A stretch of 64,000 nt of DNA, from assembly GCF_036898095.1 (NCBI RefSeq), contig NC_090751.1, positions 83,300,310 through 83,364,309 on the forward strand, in the 5' to 3' direction. The notes beneath the pieces were generated by a model, which saw only the letters and a program-made list of their open reading frames with translations, was not told where the DNA came from and did no database searches. The stretch's first letter is position 1; each line of letters begins with the position of its first letter. This DNA is from Palaemon carinicauda (lineage: Eukaryota; Arthropoda; Malacostraca; Decapoda; Palaemonidae). The translations under genes were made by a program, and so were the position numbers. Shown here piece by piece: positions 10,455 to 22,682 of the stretch.

Positions 10455-11260
10455 TAATGGGCTCGCATGCCCTCCCGTCTGAAGAAAGGACGAGCCACTT
10501 CTTTCAGCTTGTGTACTCGATCATCCGATGGAAAGGCTTTCTCTAGGATGGTGTCTATTATCATAGCAAGGTACACTAGTCTCTGTGATAGGAGCAGTGA
10601 TGACTTTTGAGAATTATCATGATCCTCAGATCCTGATAAAACTCGAGAAGCATGTCTTGATGATGAAAAAGGGTTATCTTCGAGTCTGCTAGAACTAGCC
10701 ACTCGTCGAGGTATATTAGGAAACGAATGCTGTTCTTGTGAGCCCATGCTAACACTAGGGCAAACACCCTGGTGAAGACCTGGGGTGCCGTTGCGAGACC
10801 GAAACAGAGAACCCATAATTGATAGTCTTTTCTTGCATATAAACCTGAGATACTTCCTTGAAGACAGATGGATTGGGATCTGGAGGTATGCGTACTGGAG
10901 ATCGAATGTGCCATTGAAGTCTTTCGGTCTTACTGCTTGAATGAGCGGGTCTGATGTCCCCATTTTGAATGGAATTTGAAGGACAAACTTGTTCAGGGGA
11001 GAGAAATCTATGACTGGTCTCCATCTTCCAGTAGCCTTTTTCACCAGAAAAACTCGACTGTAAAAACCTGGAGACCCGTCCAAGACCTCCTGGAGAGTGC
11101 CCTTCTGCAGCATGGTTTGGACTTTGCAGCTCCTTTGCAGATTCCTTCGTGTAGGAGCTTAGAGAAATTGAATCCAGATTCAGAGGAGGGAGAGATTATA
11201 TGAAAGAGACGCGTTACCTTGTACTGACCACTGCTATCGTCCAGGGATCGGCACCGTGAT
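10454..11260 (-). pseudogene. reverse transcriptase (DIRS B1), broken
   Basis: DIRS-type RT. The main frame 11113-10454 begins with MLQKGTLQEVLDGSPGFYSR and WRPVIDFSPLNKF, then FDLQYAYLQIPIH (motif A). A frame change within about 10760-10860 moves the palm into the 10914-10576 frame, with LCFGLATAPQVFTRVFA and IRFLIYLDEWLVLADS. The invariant YLDDW box reads YLDEW, a change in a catalytic carboxylate position. The frame returns at LVYLAMIIDTILEKAFPSDD. The family role is reverse transcription of the element RNA. Confidence 0.8.
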
Positions 11261-11319
11261 AGTGCCACCTCTGCCACAGGCATTGCAAGCATCCTCCCAA
11301 TGGTGGTCTGATGAGAGGA

Positions 11320-14300
11320 CTGCCCTCCCTAGCGGGAGCGGCAACCTCGACTGCCCCCTCTCCCACCTTTGTTTCCTCTGATGGACTTTACGCCTTTCTG
11401 ATCCTTTGAATGAAAGGGCTTTTTAGACACCTTTATCTTTGATGTCGAGGGATGAAAATAGCTGGACTTATCTCTGGGGGAGACAGTAGCCCTCCCATAA
11501 GGCCCAGACTGATGCCCCTGGTTCTTGGCTCTGTGAAGGAGAGATTTTCTCCACATGTCAGCTGCTCGTTCCACCTCTTCAGGGTTGAAGAGGGCAGGTC
11601 CCTCGAGGGTCAAGTTCCGAAGGCATGTCACCTCCACTTTCGGCACCTGCCTGTGGAATCTTCCTATGACTGTATCCCTTCGGTTTGAATCGCATTCACC
11701 CAACCTTCACTTTAGAATCGCATTCCCACACCACAACTTGACCGTGAGGTGTGAAATTAATTCCAAGGTCCGGAACCGGACAGAGGGAAGGATTCCAAGG
11801 ACCGCCTGATAGTCTCCTTAGAAAGATCCGCGGAATGAACAATGTGGCCCACAGACCCAAACCATAGGTCAAGCCACGAAGCAGCCTGCATGGCGTACCT
11901 CGCGCCTCGCTCTACGTTAAGTAACTCAAAGGCAGAAAGGGATGCTCTCAAGGAAGCTAGTTTCTGTAGTGGAACATTCGGTGCGAGTGATTCCACCGAC
12001 GTGTCAAGAGTCAGGGTAAGACGAGGACTGTCCTGGATCTCAGAGTACAGTACTTCTTTTGGAGTACAAAAGGAAGTGGCAGAGATTGGGTGGAAGACCC
12101 TGCTATCTGGGAGTTAGCTAATCTTCTGGCTGCCTTAAGTCCCTTTGACCAGGGAAAAGCTGCACTGGTCTTGGGTGGTTTCTGGGATCCAAGGATCTGA
12201 TCTAGAACCATGTTCTTGACTTCTTGTCGTGCAGAGCAGGGATCTGACAACTTGTTGAAGGTCCTCATGCATGCAAAGACATGCCAGAAGGCATGTTCTG
12301 ACTCTCTGCTCAGCTTCAGAGTGGAACTTTGGACTCGCCACTTTAAGAAGGATCTCTTCGTCTATGTTCCTGAACTCGTCTACCTCTAGAATTTTGTCTG
12401 AGAAAGCCTAAGGTAGGTCAAAGTTGTTACCTGGAAACTGTGATGGTCCCGCCTTGGGAGACCCCTTAGCCTGTTTCTGTCCTCGTGCTTCCCTGGCCTA
12501 AGATTTCTTCGGAACCGTATAGGAATCTTTCAATTTCTTCCTGGCAGGAAAGTGTTTTTCCAGGACTATTGTTTCCGAAGAAACTTGCAGTTCCTTAGTC
12601 TTCTGTGGTTTGGGAGCCATGACTTCCCCCTCTTCAAAGAAGATACAGGATGTTGATCAGGGGGAACAACTTTGAAGGGCTTGGGGTCAAAGGAGTGGAT
12701 AGCGATCCCCTGAGGGAAACCAATGTCCCCACTCATACGTGGTTGGATAATATCCGAGTGTGGTGGTGTGTCACCCTTCATCCTCCTCTTCTTCTTGGTC
12801 ATAATCCTGTCACACGATTTGACCGGTGTTAAGGGAAGAAGTCTTGTAGGTGAGTCAGCTGCTGAGTCCTGTATTTCCCTGACGCTAGGTCAAGGTGGTG
12901 TTGCCATAAATACCGAAGGAACAGAACTCTGAGCAGATCTCCTCCTATGGTCAGAAGGAGTGTCCGCAGAGGACGAGGACAACTTGTCCAGTGGTTAGAC
13001 AGATGGAATGGGCAACCGCAGCGACTTCTGCAGAGATGACACCAGTAAGGATACTCTTCTTGGGCATCATGAGATGCTCTTTGGTGATGTGCACTGGGCG
13101 ATCATGAGAGATAGGAACGTTTGCATGCTTGTTAAGAGGTTCCTTAAAATCCTCTGGAAAGGGGATTGGCCTGTCGCTAGAGCTGTCAGTATCAGAGGAT
13201 GTTGTTGGAGGAGTCGGGTCCTCACTAGCTCGCGAAACTGTGGCCTTGGCCAGCGAGAAACTCACCTGTTCAGCAGGTGGACCTGCTTGAGGAGACGCTT
13301 TACTCGCGACAACACGTGGATCGCGAGTGGGAACGTATGAATCACACTGAATAACAGATTCATGCTCAATAACTCGTGAATCGTGAGCAGAAGTCATCTT
13401 TTCGTGTGACGAAGGGGTTGTCTGCACGCTTTAAGATGGGGGGGTCTGGAAGCCTCTGAGTGGGGCAAAGTGCTGGGCGGGAGAGCATTTAAGTGCAGTG
13501 GAGCTGGTAGAGGGGGGTTGCGTAGGCGAACACTTGGCAAAGACACCTCAGGCTCTGAAAGGCGCTGGAGGTAATCTTACCAGAGGCTTCTCCGAGGGAT
13601 GGTCTTGTTCGTTTCCCTTTCCAGTCTGAGGTCGATTAGGATGAGGGTTGAGAGACGTAGTGCTGTCCGCGGATGGAGAGCACGAGCAACTATGATGTCC
13701 TCTGGAAGAGGATCTCCTCGATCTAGAGTATTTAGAACACTTAGCTCGTGATCCCCAGGAGTGACGACATATTGTTAGCTCACGATCTAGAATGCTTGCC
13801 TTGCAATCATGATTATCTTGAGCATGAGACAGCAAGCATGAAGCTCGTGATCAAGAATGCAAAGACCATGATTGCGATCGTGAAGCCTGTGATCGTGAGC
13901 GCGAGGCTCATGATTGCGTGCCTCTAGAGGTGGAGCGCGAAGTTGTACTTACGGTCTTTATGGCATAAACACGTAGTGCTAGAGTGCGAATGCCCATGGG
14001 ACGAACGCTTAGATCGTGAACGATCTCTTCAACCTTGTAAACAGGGGAGCATGAAGCTCGTAAAGGTGATCCTACTACAAGACAAGATGATGATGTCTCT
14101 TAAAAGGGGAAGGGCGAGCAGTTGGAGCGCTGGTAGTTGAAGAATCAATGGGCTCCCCAGGATCGTTCTACCTAACCTTGTCAGCTTGCTTGGGCAGTGC
14201 ACGGGAGCTGGAACCATCTCTGTTGGAGGATAAGAGGTTAAGATTAAGGTTAGGCGAAAATGTCGCCCTAGGGTGGCGAGCAGCAAAATCGTCAGCAGGA

Positions 14301-14869
14301 GGACATCGTAGGGGCAAAGGAGAGCGATTACGTTTGTGCAGAAAAGATGTCGTTGCCTCAGGGGACAGTTCTTTCCTTGCGGCACGCTGAAGGAGTTGAT
14401 GAAGAGTCTCCTTCGAAGGGGAGCAGAAACCCTCAAGGATGGCCAGGCCTGCAGAACATCTGCAAGAGAAAATGGCTCCCCGGTGGCTGGAGGTGAAGAT
14501 CCGTCACTAGGGCAAGCATCAACAGCCCCAGTACCCCAAGGTTGCCAAGGATTAAGTCAGTCTGCACTTTTACTTGACCAAGCCCCAGAGGAAGCCAGAT
14601 GAGGAGCAGCTTCGAGAAGCGATCTAGGGGTGCGGAGGTGGACCCTGGGGGAGAAAGGTCTCGCTTGGTTTTTTATTCCTGCGCTGCCCAAACTTATCCT
14701 ACTGGGAGGCAGGCCCCTCCTGACGCTCATAGCAGGACAAAGCCTGCTTGCAGCGATGCCCCAAGCAGGCAGGACACAGCAGATGGGGGTCTGTGTCCTC
14801 CTTCATGACAAGGACAGGTTGGCAGGGGAGCGTCAGAAAAGTGAGCAAACTCACACCTGAAAAGAAAAA
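11320..14869 (-). pseudogene. gag-like protein (DIRS B1), broken
   Basis: Minus-strand Gag in many pieces. Near 14865-14700 a polypyrimidine-AG is followed by MKEDTDPHLLCPACLGHRC, a Cys/His zinc-binding motif also found in B2 and A2. The middle (13835-12951) is Ser/Arg/Pro rich (SRSRRSSSRG; PTPPTTSSDTDSSSDRP). The C-terminal piece 11703-11329 contains NPEEVERAADMWRKSLLH and ends in a basic Gly/Arg tail (GNKGGRGGSRGCRSR), like B3 at 41200-40868. Several frameshifts and stops separate the pieces. The presumed role is packaging of element RNA; function of DIRS Gag proteins is poorly known. Confidence 0.7.
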
Positions 14870-15118
14870 TGACAAATTCGTAGATATTTTGTATTTTTCC
14901 TAATGATACAAACCTTAAGCTATTTATTAGGGGTTATTACTTTTAGCTTAGATGAAACGATGATCCATTAAAATTTTAGAGAGGGTTAACTACCCATTCC
15001 GCTATTTGGCGAGGGTAGGGGGGGTACCTCGCTACTGCTCCTGCTCACACACCGGTGATTTAGCTCACTTTGCTTGAAGGTAAGACTTCAAGGGCGATAA
15101 TGCTAGCGAGTAAGTTTG

Positions 15119-15224
15119 TATAAATAGCTAAAGGTTTGTATCGTTAGGAAACAAATAAATTACTGTATCTACAAATTTGTCATTTGTTCCGTAACTGGTA
15201 TACAAACCTACTCTATTTATTAGG
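15119..15224. repeat. DIRS B2 internal complementary region
   Basis: Reverse complement of the left end (GGTTTGTATCGTTAGGAAA ... TCTACAAATTTGTCAT) joined at 15183/15184 to the reverse complement of the right end (TTGTTCCGTAACTGGTATAC, TTTATTAGGGG). Confidence 0.88.
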
Positions 15225-15703
15225 GGTGACTCGCTCATTAGGAGGGTCGATGTCCCTGCCAAACTAGCTTTTGGCTTTACCCAGGGGCTCCTTATTTTGA
15301 ATAGGTTTGTACCAAAAATAAGAAGTCCATGTACCTCGTTAAACCTTGCTACGCAAGGTCTACGCAAGTTGTGTCGAGATGATTAGAAGTGTGACTGTCC
15401 AGGTAAAAGTTATTCCGAGTCTTTGTACGAAAAACTGCTATAGCCGAGACTTTCCCAATACCACTTCGCCAGGGGATGGGGACGCAGCAGTATCAGCTTA
15501 ATACTAGGAACATAAGGAAGCATGGTTTACCTGCAATGGTTTGAGGTCAGCTTGTGCAGAAAACCCAGGATGCTGCTTTACCCAAGAGAGGGGAGGATGA
15601 AGAAAAGAATAAGAGCTAGTCAAACCTTTTCCTTCACACAGACTAAAACCAGGCAACAGTGCCCTCAACCTTCTGCTACTTGTCTAATTTGGAGCTTCTG
15701 GTA

Positions 15704-16560
15704 TTATACCAGCTGTTGTGCAGCCACCATAGGGCCAATAGAGAACGTATCGAGCCTCCTGTGGGTCATGTCTTGCAGGTAGTGGGCTGTGAACGTACAC
15801 TGACGTTTCCACACCCCAGCCTCTAGAACCAGCATCATAAAGAAGTTTCTCTTGAATGCCAGAGACGTAGCTACGCCCCTGACATCGTGGGCTCTGGGGT
15901 GACATGAAGGAAGAGGGTCCGGTTTCAGGGCATGACCTATGACCTTGCGAATCCAGGCAGATATGGTGTTTTTAGTGACCCTCCTCTTGTTCCTCCCTGT
16001 CCTGACGAAATGTGCAGACACACGGTAACAAGTTGCAGCTGTTCTCTTGAGGTACAGCCTCAAACTCCTTACTGGGCAGAGTAAGAGATGATCAGGGTCA
16101 TCAGTTACAGAGCAGAGCCTCGAAATTCGGAGGGAGTCAAATCAGGGATCCGCCACTGCCGGATTCTGTGTCTTGGCTACAAACTCAGGGACAAAGCCGA
16201 ACATTACCTCTCCCCATCCCCTTAAATGGGCAATGTTGTATGAGAGACCATGAAGTTCACTGGCTCGCTTGGCCAAAGCCAAAGCTAGTAGGAACACCGT
16301 CTTCCAAATGAGGTGGTGATCTGTTGCTTGGCGTAATGGTTCATAGGGAGGTCTCTTTAGAGACCTAAGAACTTGAACCACGTTCCATGGGGAGGTCTCA
16401 CTTCAGACTGAGGACAGGTACGTTTGTAACTCCATATGAGTAAGGAAAGTTCTAGCGATGAGAAATATCCATTCCGTTGAGTCTAAGAACGAGGCTTAAA
16501 GCAGAACAATAGTCTTTAACCTCCGAGACTGAAAGGCGTATTTCCTCACGCAACTACACA
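15704..16560 (-). pseudogene. tyrosine recombinase (DIRS B2), broken
   Basis: The C-terminal frame 16063-15704 runs MRLYLKRTAATCYRVSAHFV, TKNTISAWIRKVIGHAL, RAHDVRGVATSLAFKRN, FTAHYLQDMTHRRLDTF and ends FSIGPMVAAQQLV. It holds the catalytic HxxR and the presumed nucleophile Tyr (HYL). The upstream frame 16381-16142 holds VFLLALALAKRASELHGL with the first catalytic Arg. Frameshifts separate the two pieces, and the N-terminal part (16560-16390) is more decayed. All visible catalytic residues remain, but the reading frame is broken. Alternative readings as an XerC-like host gene are ruled out by the DIRS context. Confidence 0.82.
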
Positions 16561-16769
16561 AGGAACTATGTTATTACTGGAATAGTGACATCGAGAGGAG
16601 AGATACCCCTTCCACGACACCTACCACAGAAGACTTTCCACTTGGCCTGGTAGACTGCTGGTGATGATATCCGCAGGTATCCAGATATCCTGCTCTGAGT
16701 GAGGAGATACTGGATAGTCTCCAGGCGTGAAGTTTGTAGAAAATGTTGGTATGTGATTGTTTGAGTAGA

Positions 16770-17542
16770 TCATGTTGTAGAGGAAGTTTTCTTAAGAGAC
16801 TCCATCAGGAGTTGCAGAAGGTCCGGAAACCATTCCGCATGATGCCATAGCGGAGCTATGAGAGTCATTGAGAGGTTGACCGATGTTCTGGCCTTGTTGA
16901 GTAAACTTCTTATCAGACAGAACGGGGGGAAAGGCGTAAACGTCGATGTTGTCCCACAGTTGTTGGAATGCATCTTGCCAGAGAGCCTTTGGGTCTGGGA
17001 CTGGGGAGCAGTACAATGGGAGTCAGAAGTTCAGGGCCATTGAGAAGAGATCCACAGTCGGAGAACCCCACAAAGTCAGAGCTTTGTTGGCTACTAGATG
17101 ATCCAAATATCACTCGGTACTCACTATCTGCGATGCTCTGCTCAGATTGTCGGCCAGCACATTCCTTTTGCCTGGAATGAAGCATGCTGATAGTGGTATA
17201 GAAAGAATCTCGGCCCATCTCAGTATCTCTACTGCTAGATGGGATAGGGGCTGTGAAAAAGTACCTCATTTGTTGATGTACGCCACTACTGTGGTGTTGT
17301 CGCTCATCACCACCACTATGTGGTCCGCCAGGAACTGAGGGAACTGTTGAAGGGCCAGAAATAAGGCCTTCATCTCTAAGATGATTTATGTGGAGGTACT
17401 TTTCTGACTTTGACCAGAGGCCTGAGGTCATGTGGTGCAGCACGTGGGGCCCCCGCCATTTTTTTGAAGCGTCTGAGAACAGCATCAAATCTGGGGGGAG
17501 GACAAGAAGATCCACTCCCTTTTGTAGGTTGTTGTCTGACAC
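16770..17542 (-). pseudogene. RNase H and linker (DIRS B2), frameshifted
   Basis: DIRS1-type RNase H. The frame from 17542 gives LLVLPPDLMLFSDASKK with the first catalytic Asp, then KSEKYLHIN. The frame then changes, and the motif VVVMSDNTTVVAYIN (catalytic Asp kept) reads in another frame near 17330-17270. The linker after RNase H (FPPV.LSDKKF; LPLYCSPVPDPKALWQDAFQ) is at 17016-16770. At least three frameshifts. The equivalent Asp is lost in copy B3. Confidence 0.8.
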
Positions 17543-17614
17543 CCACCACTTGAGGTCCGTCAGTTCCGCTCATCCCATGGGGATCAGGACATCCGGGGAA
17601 TCGAAGGCCTGATT

Positions 17615-18115
17615 TCACCGGGACTTGAGTCGCCACTGAATAGATCGAATCCTGAGGCGACCGTTGGGAACGAGACGGACCAGAGATAAAAGGCGTCTGA
17701 GAAGATGTAGCCACGTCTGGGCTGGAAGTTTTTCTCGTCTGAGAAAGGGTCTTGCGACCTTTATCATCCTCATTATCCTGTTGTCTGATGGGAAGACATT
17801 GTGGAGATTGGTGTCTACTATCATGCCTAGGTATACCAGTCACAGCGTAGGAAGAAGGGCGGACTTCTTGAGGGTTACCATGATCCCCAGATCTTGGAAA
17901 AGCCTCAGAAGTTTGTTTCGGTGTTGAAGTAGGGTTGCCACCGAGTCCGCGAGGATTAGCCAATCATCCAGATAACGGAGGAGACGTATGCCAATCCTGT
18001 GTGCCCAAGGTGATACTAAGGTGAACACTCTGGTGAAGACTTGAGGTGCTCTGGAAAGACTGAAGCACAGCACCTTGAACTGGCATTTCCTGTTGTCTAG
18101 GCTGAATCTTAAGTA
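17615..18115 (-). pseudogene. reverse transcriptase, downstream half (DIRS B2)
   Basis: The frame from 18115 downward reads LRFSLDNRKCQFKVLCFSLS, RAPQVFTRVFTLVSPWAH and IGIRLLRYLDDWLILADSV with an intact YLDDW active site. It then shifts to 17824-17615 (MIVDTNLHNVFPSDNRIMRM, SLVRLVPNGRLRIRSI), the thumb/connection region. The upstream half is at 19135-19512; the two are separated by the inserted TIR element. Confidence 0.85.
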
Positions 18116-19134
18116 CCGTATATCCCGTGTCATAAGACGCTTCAAGTCGTTAGACCCACCCTTAAATCAGCAAGGCAGTTCTAGAAAAAAAAATTTAGGA
18201 TTTTAAAAACTTTTTAGTACAAATCCCTATTTAGAGACTAGCGTGATTACTATCTTGCACCGTAACTTTTCTTATTTTGGGCGATTTATGAAATGTTTAA
18301 GTTAATATTAATTAGCTATAGGCCGATTATCCCAATTTTATTACATATTCATATAAGAAACCTCTAAAGTTGTCATAGTTTCCACCACAACTACACGTTT
18401 AGTCAGAGTGTTTGGTGTTTCAAGTGTTGTTTACATTAAAGCAGTGTTGCCAAAGGTGCATAAAAAAATTTTTAAGATTTAAAATTATAGTACTAATTCC
18501 AAAATTCCTCGTACAGCCTATAAATTTTCACACAAAATGTAATTATTGATTAAAGAAATCTAGACATTCTTTAAGGTGGAATAATTTTGTTACTGTTTAT
18601 GAGTTTCTAGGTCTAGTTACTTTTCTGCTAACTTGGTAATACTGCACTCAACAAACAGAATTTTTTTCCAACTGTCTGTTTGTATTATTTCGTAACTCAG
18701 GCAACAAAGTCATTATCAATATATTGCTTTATTACAAAATGTCAACAAAATATGAGAATACAGATATATACATCATAAACAACTCTGTCATAGCGTCGTC
18801 TGCTATGACACTATTAGTTGGCATGTTTCCTTGTAGAAGAGGGTTAGCAAGTCATCAGCTGATTACAAAAAAAAGAAAAAAAAAGAAAAAAAAATGCTAC
18901 TGTACTTCATTGAAGGATGTGCAATATAAAAATAAATGAATTTATTACATATTTTTGATAATTGTAGGATTATATTCTATATCTTGTGAGTTTGAGTGCT
19001 TGTATGTCAATAGGTGGGTGTTTGAAGGGTGTCAAACTCCGTTATACAACTTTTTCTTAAGTGTTAAGACGCAGGGTGATTTTGTAAGGCACTTTTCGTG
19101 AAAAAAGGTGCGTTTTATGACACGGGAAATACGG
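18116..19134. mobile_element. TIR element with TA duplication (pogo/Tc1-mariner-like MITE)
   Basis: A 1019-base insertion that splits the B2 reverse transcriptase. The left end reads CCGTATATCCCGTGTCATAA (18116 onward). The right end is its reverse complement with two mismatches over 25 bases (to 19134). TA flanks both sides (18114-18115 and 19135-19136); the uninterrupted B3 sequence has one copy (TTAAGTACTTCCTTGAAG near 40376). A TA target and ends of the CCGTAT...CATAAGACGC type fit pogo/Tigger-like members of Tc1/mariner. No transposase is seen inside; the interior is AT-rich with a purine run at 18869-18894. Confidence 0.85.
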
Positions 19135-19540
19135 TACTTACTTGAAGATGGATGGATTGGGATCTGGAAGTACGAAACTTTTAGGTCCAGTGTGCACATG
19201 AAGCCCCATGGTCTTACCGTTTGTCTGACTTGGTCTGCCAGTTCCATGCTGAACGGAATTAGCTAGACAAACTAGTTCAGAGCTGAGAGGTCGATGACGG
19301 GTCTCCAGCATCCAGACGCCTTTTTTCACAAGACAAGACTTAAGAAGCCTGAGGACTCGTCGAGGACCTCTTGGAGAGCCCCCTTCTTCAACAGGGTCTG
19401 GACTTCTGCCCGGAGGGCTAGCCCCTATCGCAAAGAAATCTATTGACACTGGATTCTTAATCAGGGGAGGGAGGGATGTTGTGAACAAGACGCGATACCC
19501 TGAACGAATCACGGAGATTGTCCAGGGTTCGGTGCCGAGT
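19135..19540 (-). pseudogene. reverse transcriptase, upstream half (DIRS B2)
   Basis: Minus-strand frames read RSGYRVLFTTSLPPLIKNPV at the start, then (shifted) a region equal to RPVIDLSALNRFVKQ in B3 and MCTLDLKVSYFQIPIHPSSSKY (motif A, written here in parts: MCTLDLKVSYF / QIPIHPSSSKY). Several frameshifts. Joined to 17615-18115 across the inserted TIR element. Confidence 0.82.
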
Positions 19541-19549
19541 TACTTCCAT

Positions 19550-22375
19550 CTGTCCCAGCAACTTTGTAGGCATTCCCCCACTGGTGGACAAGCAGGGGGA
19601 ATGCCTTTCCTAGCATTTGCGGCCTCGGCCGCTCCATCTAGGAAGTTTTCCTCCCCTGGAGGACTTCGTACCTCTCCCGTCTTTGGTCGGAAAGGGCTTT
19701 GCTGCCCTCTTGCTCGTCCTGATCTCCATTGGATGGGACTGCTGAGGGGCTGGTGGTTTATGGGGTTTGGATGTCAAAGCCATATGGAGGAGGGAGACCT
19801 GGTGAGACTTCCTCTATCTCTCAGCAGCATGTTCCACATCCTTTTGCTCAAAAAGAGAGGATCCCTCTTTAGAGGAGTTCCTGACCCTAGTGATCTCGGC
19901 ATTCGGGACCTGCTGATGGAATCTCTCGGACACCGCATCTAGGCATTTCAGAATGGTGTTCGCCCATAAGTTCGAGACTTGATGGGTAAGAAACTCGATG
20001 GTGCGAGTGCCTGAAAGAAGGAAAGTTTTCATCACTTTGTCGGTGCGTTACTTAAGAGAAATCCTCGGTTTGTACCAGGATTCCCAGGGTCCCCAACCAC
20101 AGATCAAGTCACGAAGTAGCCTGCATGGCATACTTCGTGACCTTCTCCTGGTTGAGGATCTCAGATGCCAAGAATGAGACCTGACGGCTGGAAAGCGTCT
20201 AGAGAGATTCTCTTGGTGAGCTCTTCCAGAGAGTGATGGAGAGGAAGAGCTGAACGAGGCTCATCCAAGATCTCGAAATATCTCCTATGCTGGACGCGAG
20301 GAGGTGGGAGAAGCTTGGCGGTAGAGCCGGACCATTGGGAGGAGGAAAGCTCGGAGAGCTGTTGGGCGATCTTAGCCCGGGCACCCTTTAGCCCTTGAGA
20401 TCAGGGCAAGGCTGCACTGGTCTTTGAGCTTCTGAGTGCCAAAGACACAGTCTAAGACTGTGTCTTTGCCCTCTCGTGGGAGGATCGCCAGGTTGGTAAA
20501 CCCGTTAAGTAACCTCATAAGAGTCAAAACTTGCAAAAATGCATGTTCTGACTCATTTTACTCCCCCTCCAAAGTGGGACTAGCAGCGAAGTCTCCTTCT
20601 TCCAGCCCAGAGAGCTCCTCTTGGAATGGGTCGCTGGTATCCCTGGAGTGACTAGTGGTTCCTGTAGGCCCAGAGGTCCTTGAAGAGGACTTTGGGAGAG
20701 TCTTTGAATCCTTTGATTCCTTCCGAGGAAGGAGGTAGGACTCAAGCATCGAAGACGGATGGGACTGTCCCTCCTGACTTCCGTCGGTGGTGGAGAACTC
20801 TCCGTGCAAGGGGAAACTTCCTCCGAAGGTGAAAGGGAGGAAGTCCGAGCCTCGTGCTACTCCCTCGGCAGAGGTGAGGTGGGAGAGTGTCCGGCTGGAG
20901 AGAGGAAGAACAGGCCTCAAAGACCTAACAGGTGTTAGTTTCACTCTAGGAGATGTAACCAAGTCTGTTCTTTTCCTCTTCAGGCGGGGAAGAAGCCAAG
21001 GTTCTTCGCAGTATGTCTGCTGGTGCTGTTGGATGAGATGTCACTGATGAGCGAGATGACATGGCAGGCCCGAAGGCTTGCACTACTGCTCTGACCATGG
21101 CACTGAACCAAGGCTGCTTCCTGACTGATGCATACTAGAAAGATCCCCTGAAGGGGAAGGGACCAAAGTTTCCCTATGAGGAGTCTCTACCGATGTTTGT
21201 GGTGGTGGGTGCGCCTTTGAAGGTAGAATCTTCAGGATCCTTGACCCCTCTGTGGAGCCTTCTTTCCCTTTCCCCGGCAGTTGTGCTGTAATGCATTTGC
21301 GGGGAGTGGAATGGGGCAATGGTGACCTGTCACAATCTCTATTGTGAAGTTCCCTTAGCCTGTAAGAATGTTTGGAAGCAGGGGGAACCTGCTTTAAGAT
21401 TCGGCGCAAGTGCGCAAAAAAGCGCTTGTGCGCAGGAGAATAAAGGCACGCAGTAAGGCGCTCGAAGGCCAAGGGCCGGAAGACGACTGAAGTGGAGGCT
21501 ACTCTGCAGGGGACGGCTGCGAAGATAAGATTGAAGAGCCAAAGAGGCGTCTCTTCACCGATGGTGAAGGGCCACCTCTGAGGCGAAGCAGAGGGCAAGC
21601 TCTGCGAGATCGAAAACACCCTCTAGGGGCCGGGGATCAGCAAGCTGACCTTTAGAAGCAGCAGTCCTTCATAGAGTAGTCTCTATGAGAGAACTCCTCC
21701 TCCGAGGAGAAACACTCGCAGGAGAGACAGATCAAAGACTTAATTTCACACAGTCGGCAGCAACAGCTGGAGAGTCTGAAGGTGCAGGGGCGTCGGCAGC
21801 AGCCACAGAAGACGCCTCAGACACTACAACGTCGACGCACGACAGAGGATCCAACTCCAAAGTTGACGAGGGCTGCGCACTAGCACCACAAATGATGAAT
21901 TGCAGTAAGAAGTCCTTGTAGGGTAACCTGGAAACCCCATTGATGACCACACATGTGAAAAGGGAGACAGAGACAAGGCCTCACCCAGGGAGAGAGGTGG
22001 GGATTCTTCGCTAGGGGAAGCAACACCCTCTCTCGAGGACCAGGGTTGGCCATAAATTAAAGGGTCTACGCTACTACTCAACGATCTCCCGGAAGAGACC
22101 GAACAAGCAGGAGCTTCGGAGGAAGGTCGGGAATCAGAAGAAGAGGTCTTGGGTTTTTCCCCTCTTGAAGAAACCTACGAAGGAGAAATATCCCGCTTTG
22201 ACTTCTTCTTCTGCCGTCCCCCGAACCTTTCCTAACGAGAAGCAGACCATTCCCGACACTTGCTACACCTGTTATCACTATCACACTGTTTACCTCTGCA
22301 GGCGAGACAATGGGTGTGGTGATCGGTGTCCACGGCTGATATGAAGGTTCCGCAGGGCCGACCTTTAAGTCCAGG
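19550..22375 (-). pseudogene. gag-like protein (DIRS B2), broken
   Basis: The N-terminus near 22375-22170 reads TCPGLKGRPCGTFISAVDTD and then HHTHCLACRGKQCDSDNRCS followed by KCREWSAS, a Cys/His-rich zinc-binding motif. It directly follows TTTCTGCAG, a plausible 3' splice site (about 22390). An in-frame stop sits right after SAS. The middle part 20962-20558 (MVTSPRVKLTPVRSLRPVL; PRKESKDSKTLPKSSSR) aligns with both B3 gag copies. C-terminal pieces lie at 20384-19814 (FEQKDVEHAAER). Frameshifts and stops are frequent. The presumed role is nucleocapsid-like RNA binding. Confidence 0.75.
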
Positions 22376-22682
22376 GCAAGTATGGATGGCTGCAGAAATC
22401 AACACACACACTAATCAAAGAGAAAGCAAAAACAAAAGCAATTAATGGCAGTCCAAAAATAGGCGAAGGATGAAGAACGCCAACGACCGTTCACCATCCG
22501 AACCAAAAGCAAAGTGAGATAAATCACCAGTGTGTAAGTGGGAGCGGTAGCAAGCTACCCCCCCAAACTATCGAAATGGGTAGTTTACCCTCGCTAAAAT
22601 TTAAATGGCTCGTCCTTTCAGCTTCACTAAAAGTAATAACCCCTAATAAATAGCGTAGGTTTGTATTCCAGTTATGGAACAA

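Larger units (their letters stand above)
14869..22682 (-). mobile_element. DIRS retrotransposon family B, copy B2 (nested in B1)
   Basis: The left end starts ATGACAAATTCGTAG at 14869 and the right end finishes GGAACAA at 22682. The ends are inverted repeats over about 180 bases (TTTATTAGGGGTTATTACTT, TTTAG.GAGGGTAAACTACCC, GTGATTTA.CTCACTTTGCTT). The internal complementary region is at 15119-15224. Minus-strand order is gag (22375-19550), RT (19512-17615, interrupted by a TIR element at 18116-19134), RNase H (17542-16770) and recombinase (16560-15704). It sits inside B1's gag start without a visible target duplication, as expected for DIRS. Confidence 0.88.

Noticed and set aside
13008..13340. 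Plus-strand open frames inside DIRS B1 gag
   Set aside because: Shadows of the minus-strand gag; no similarity and no independent support.
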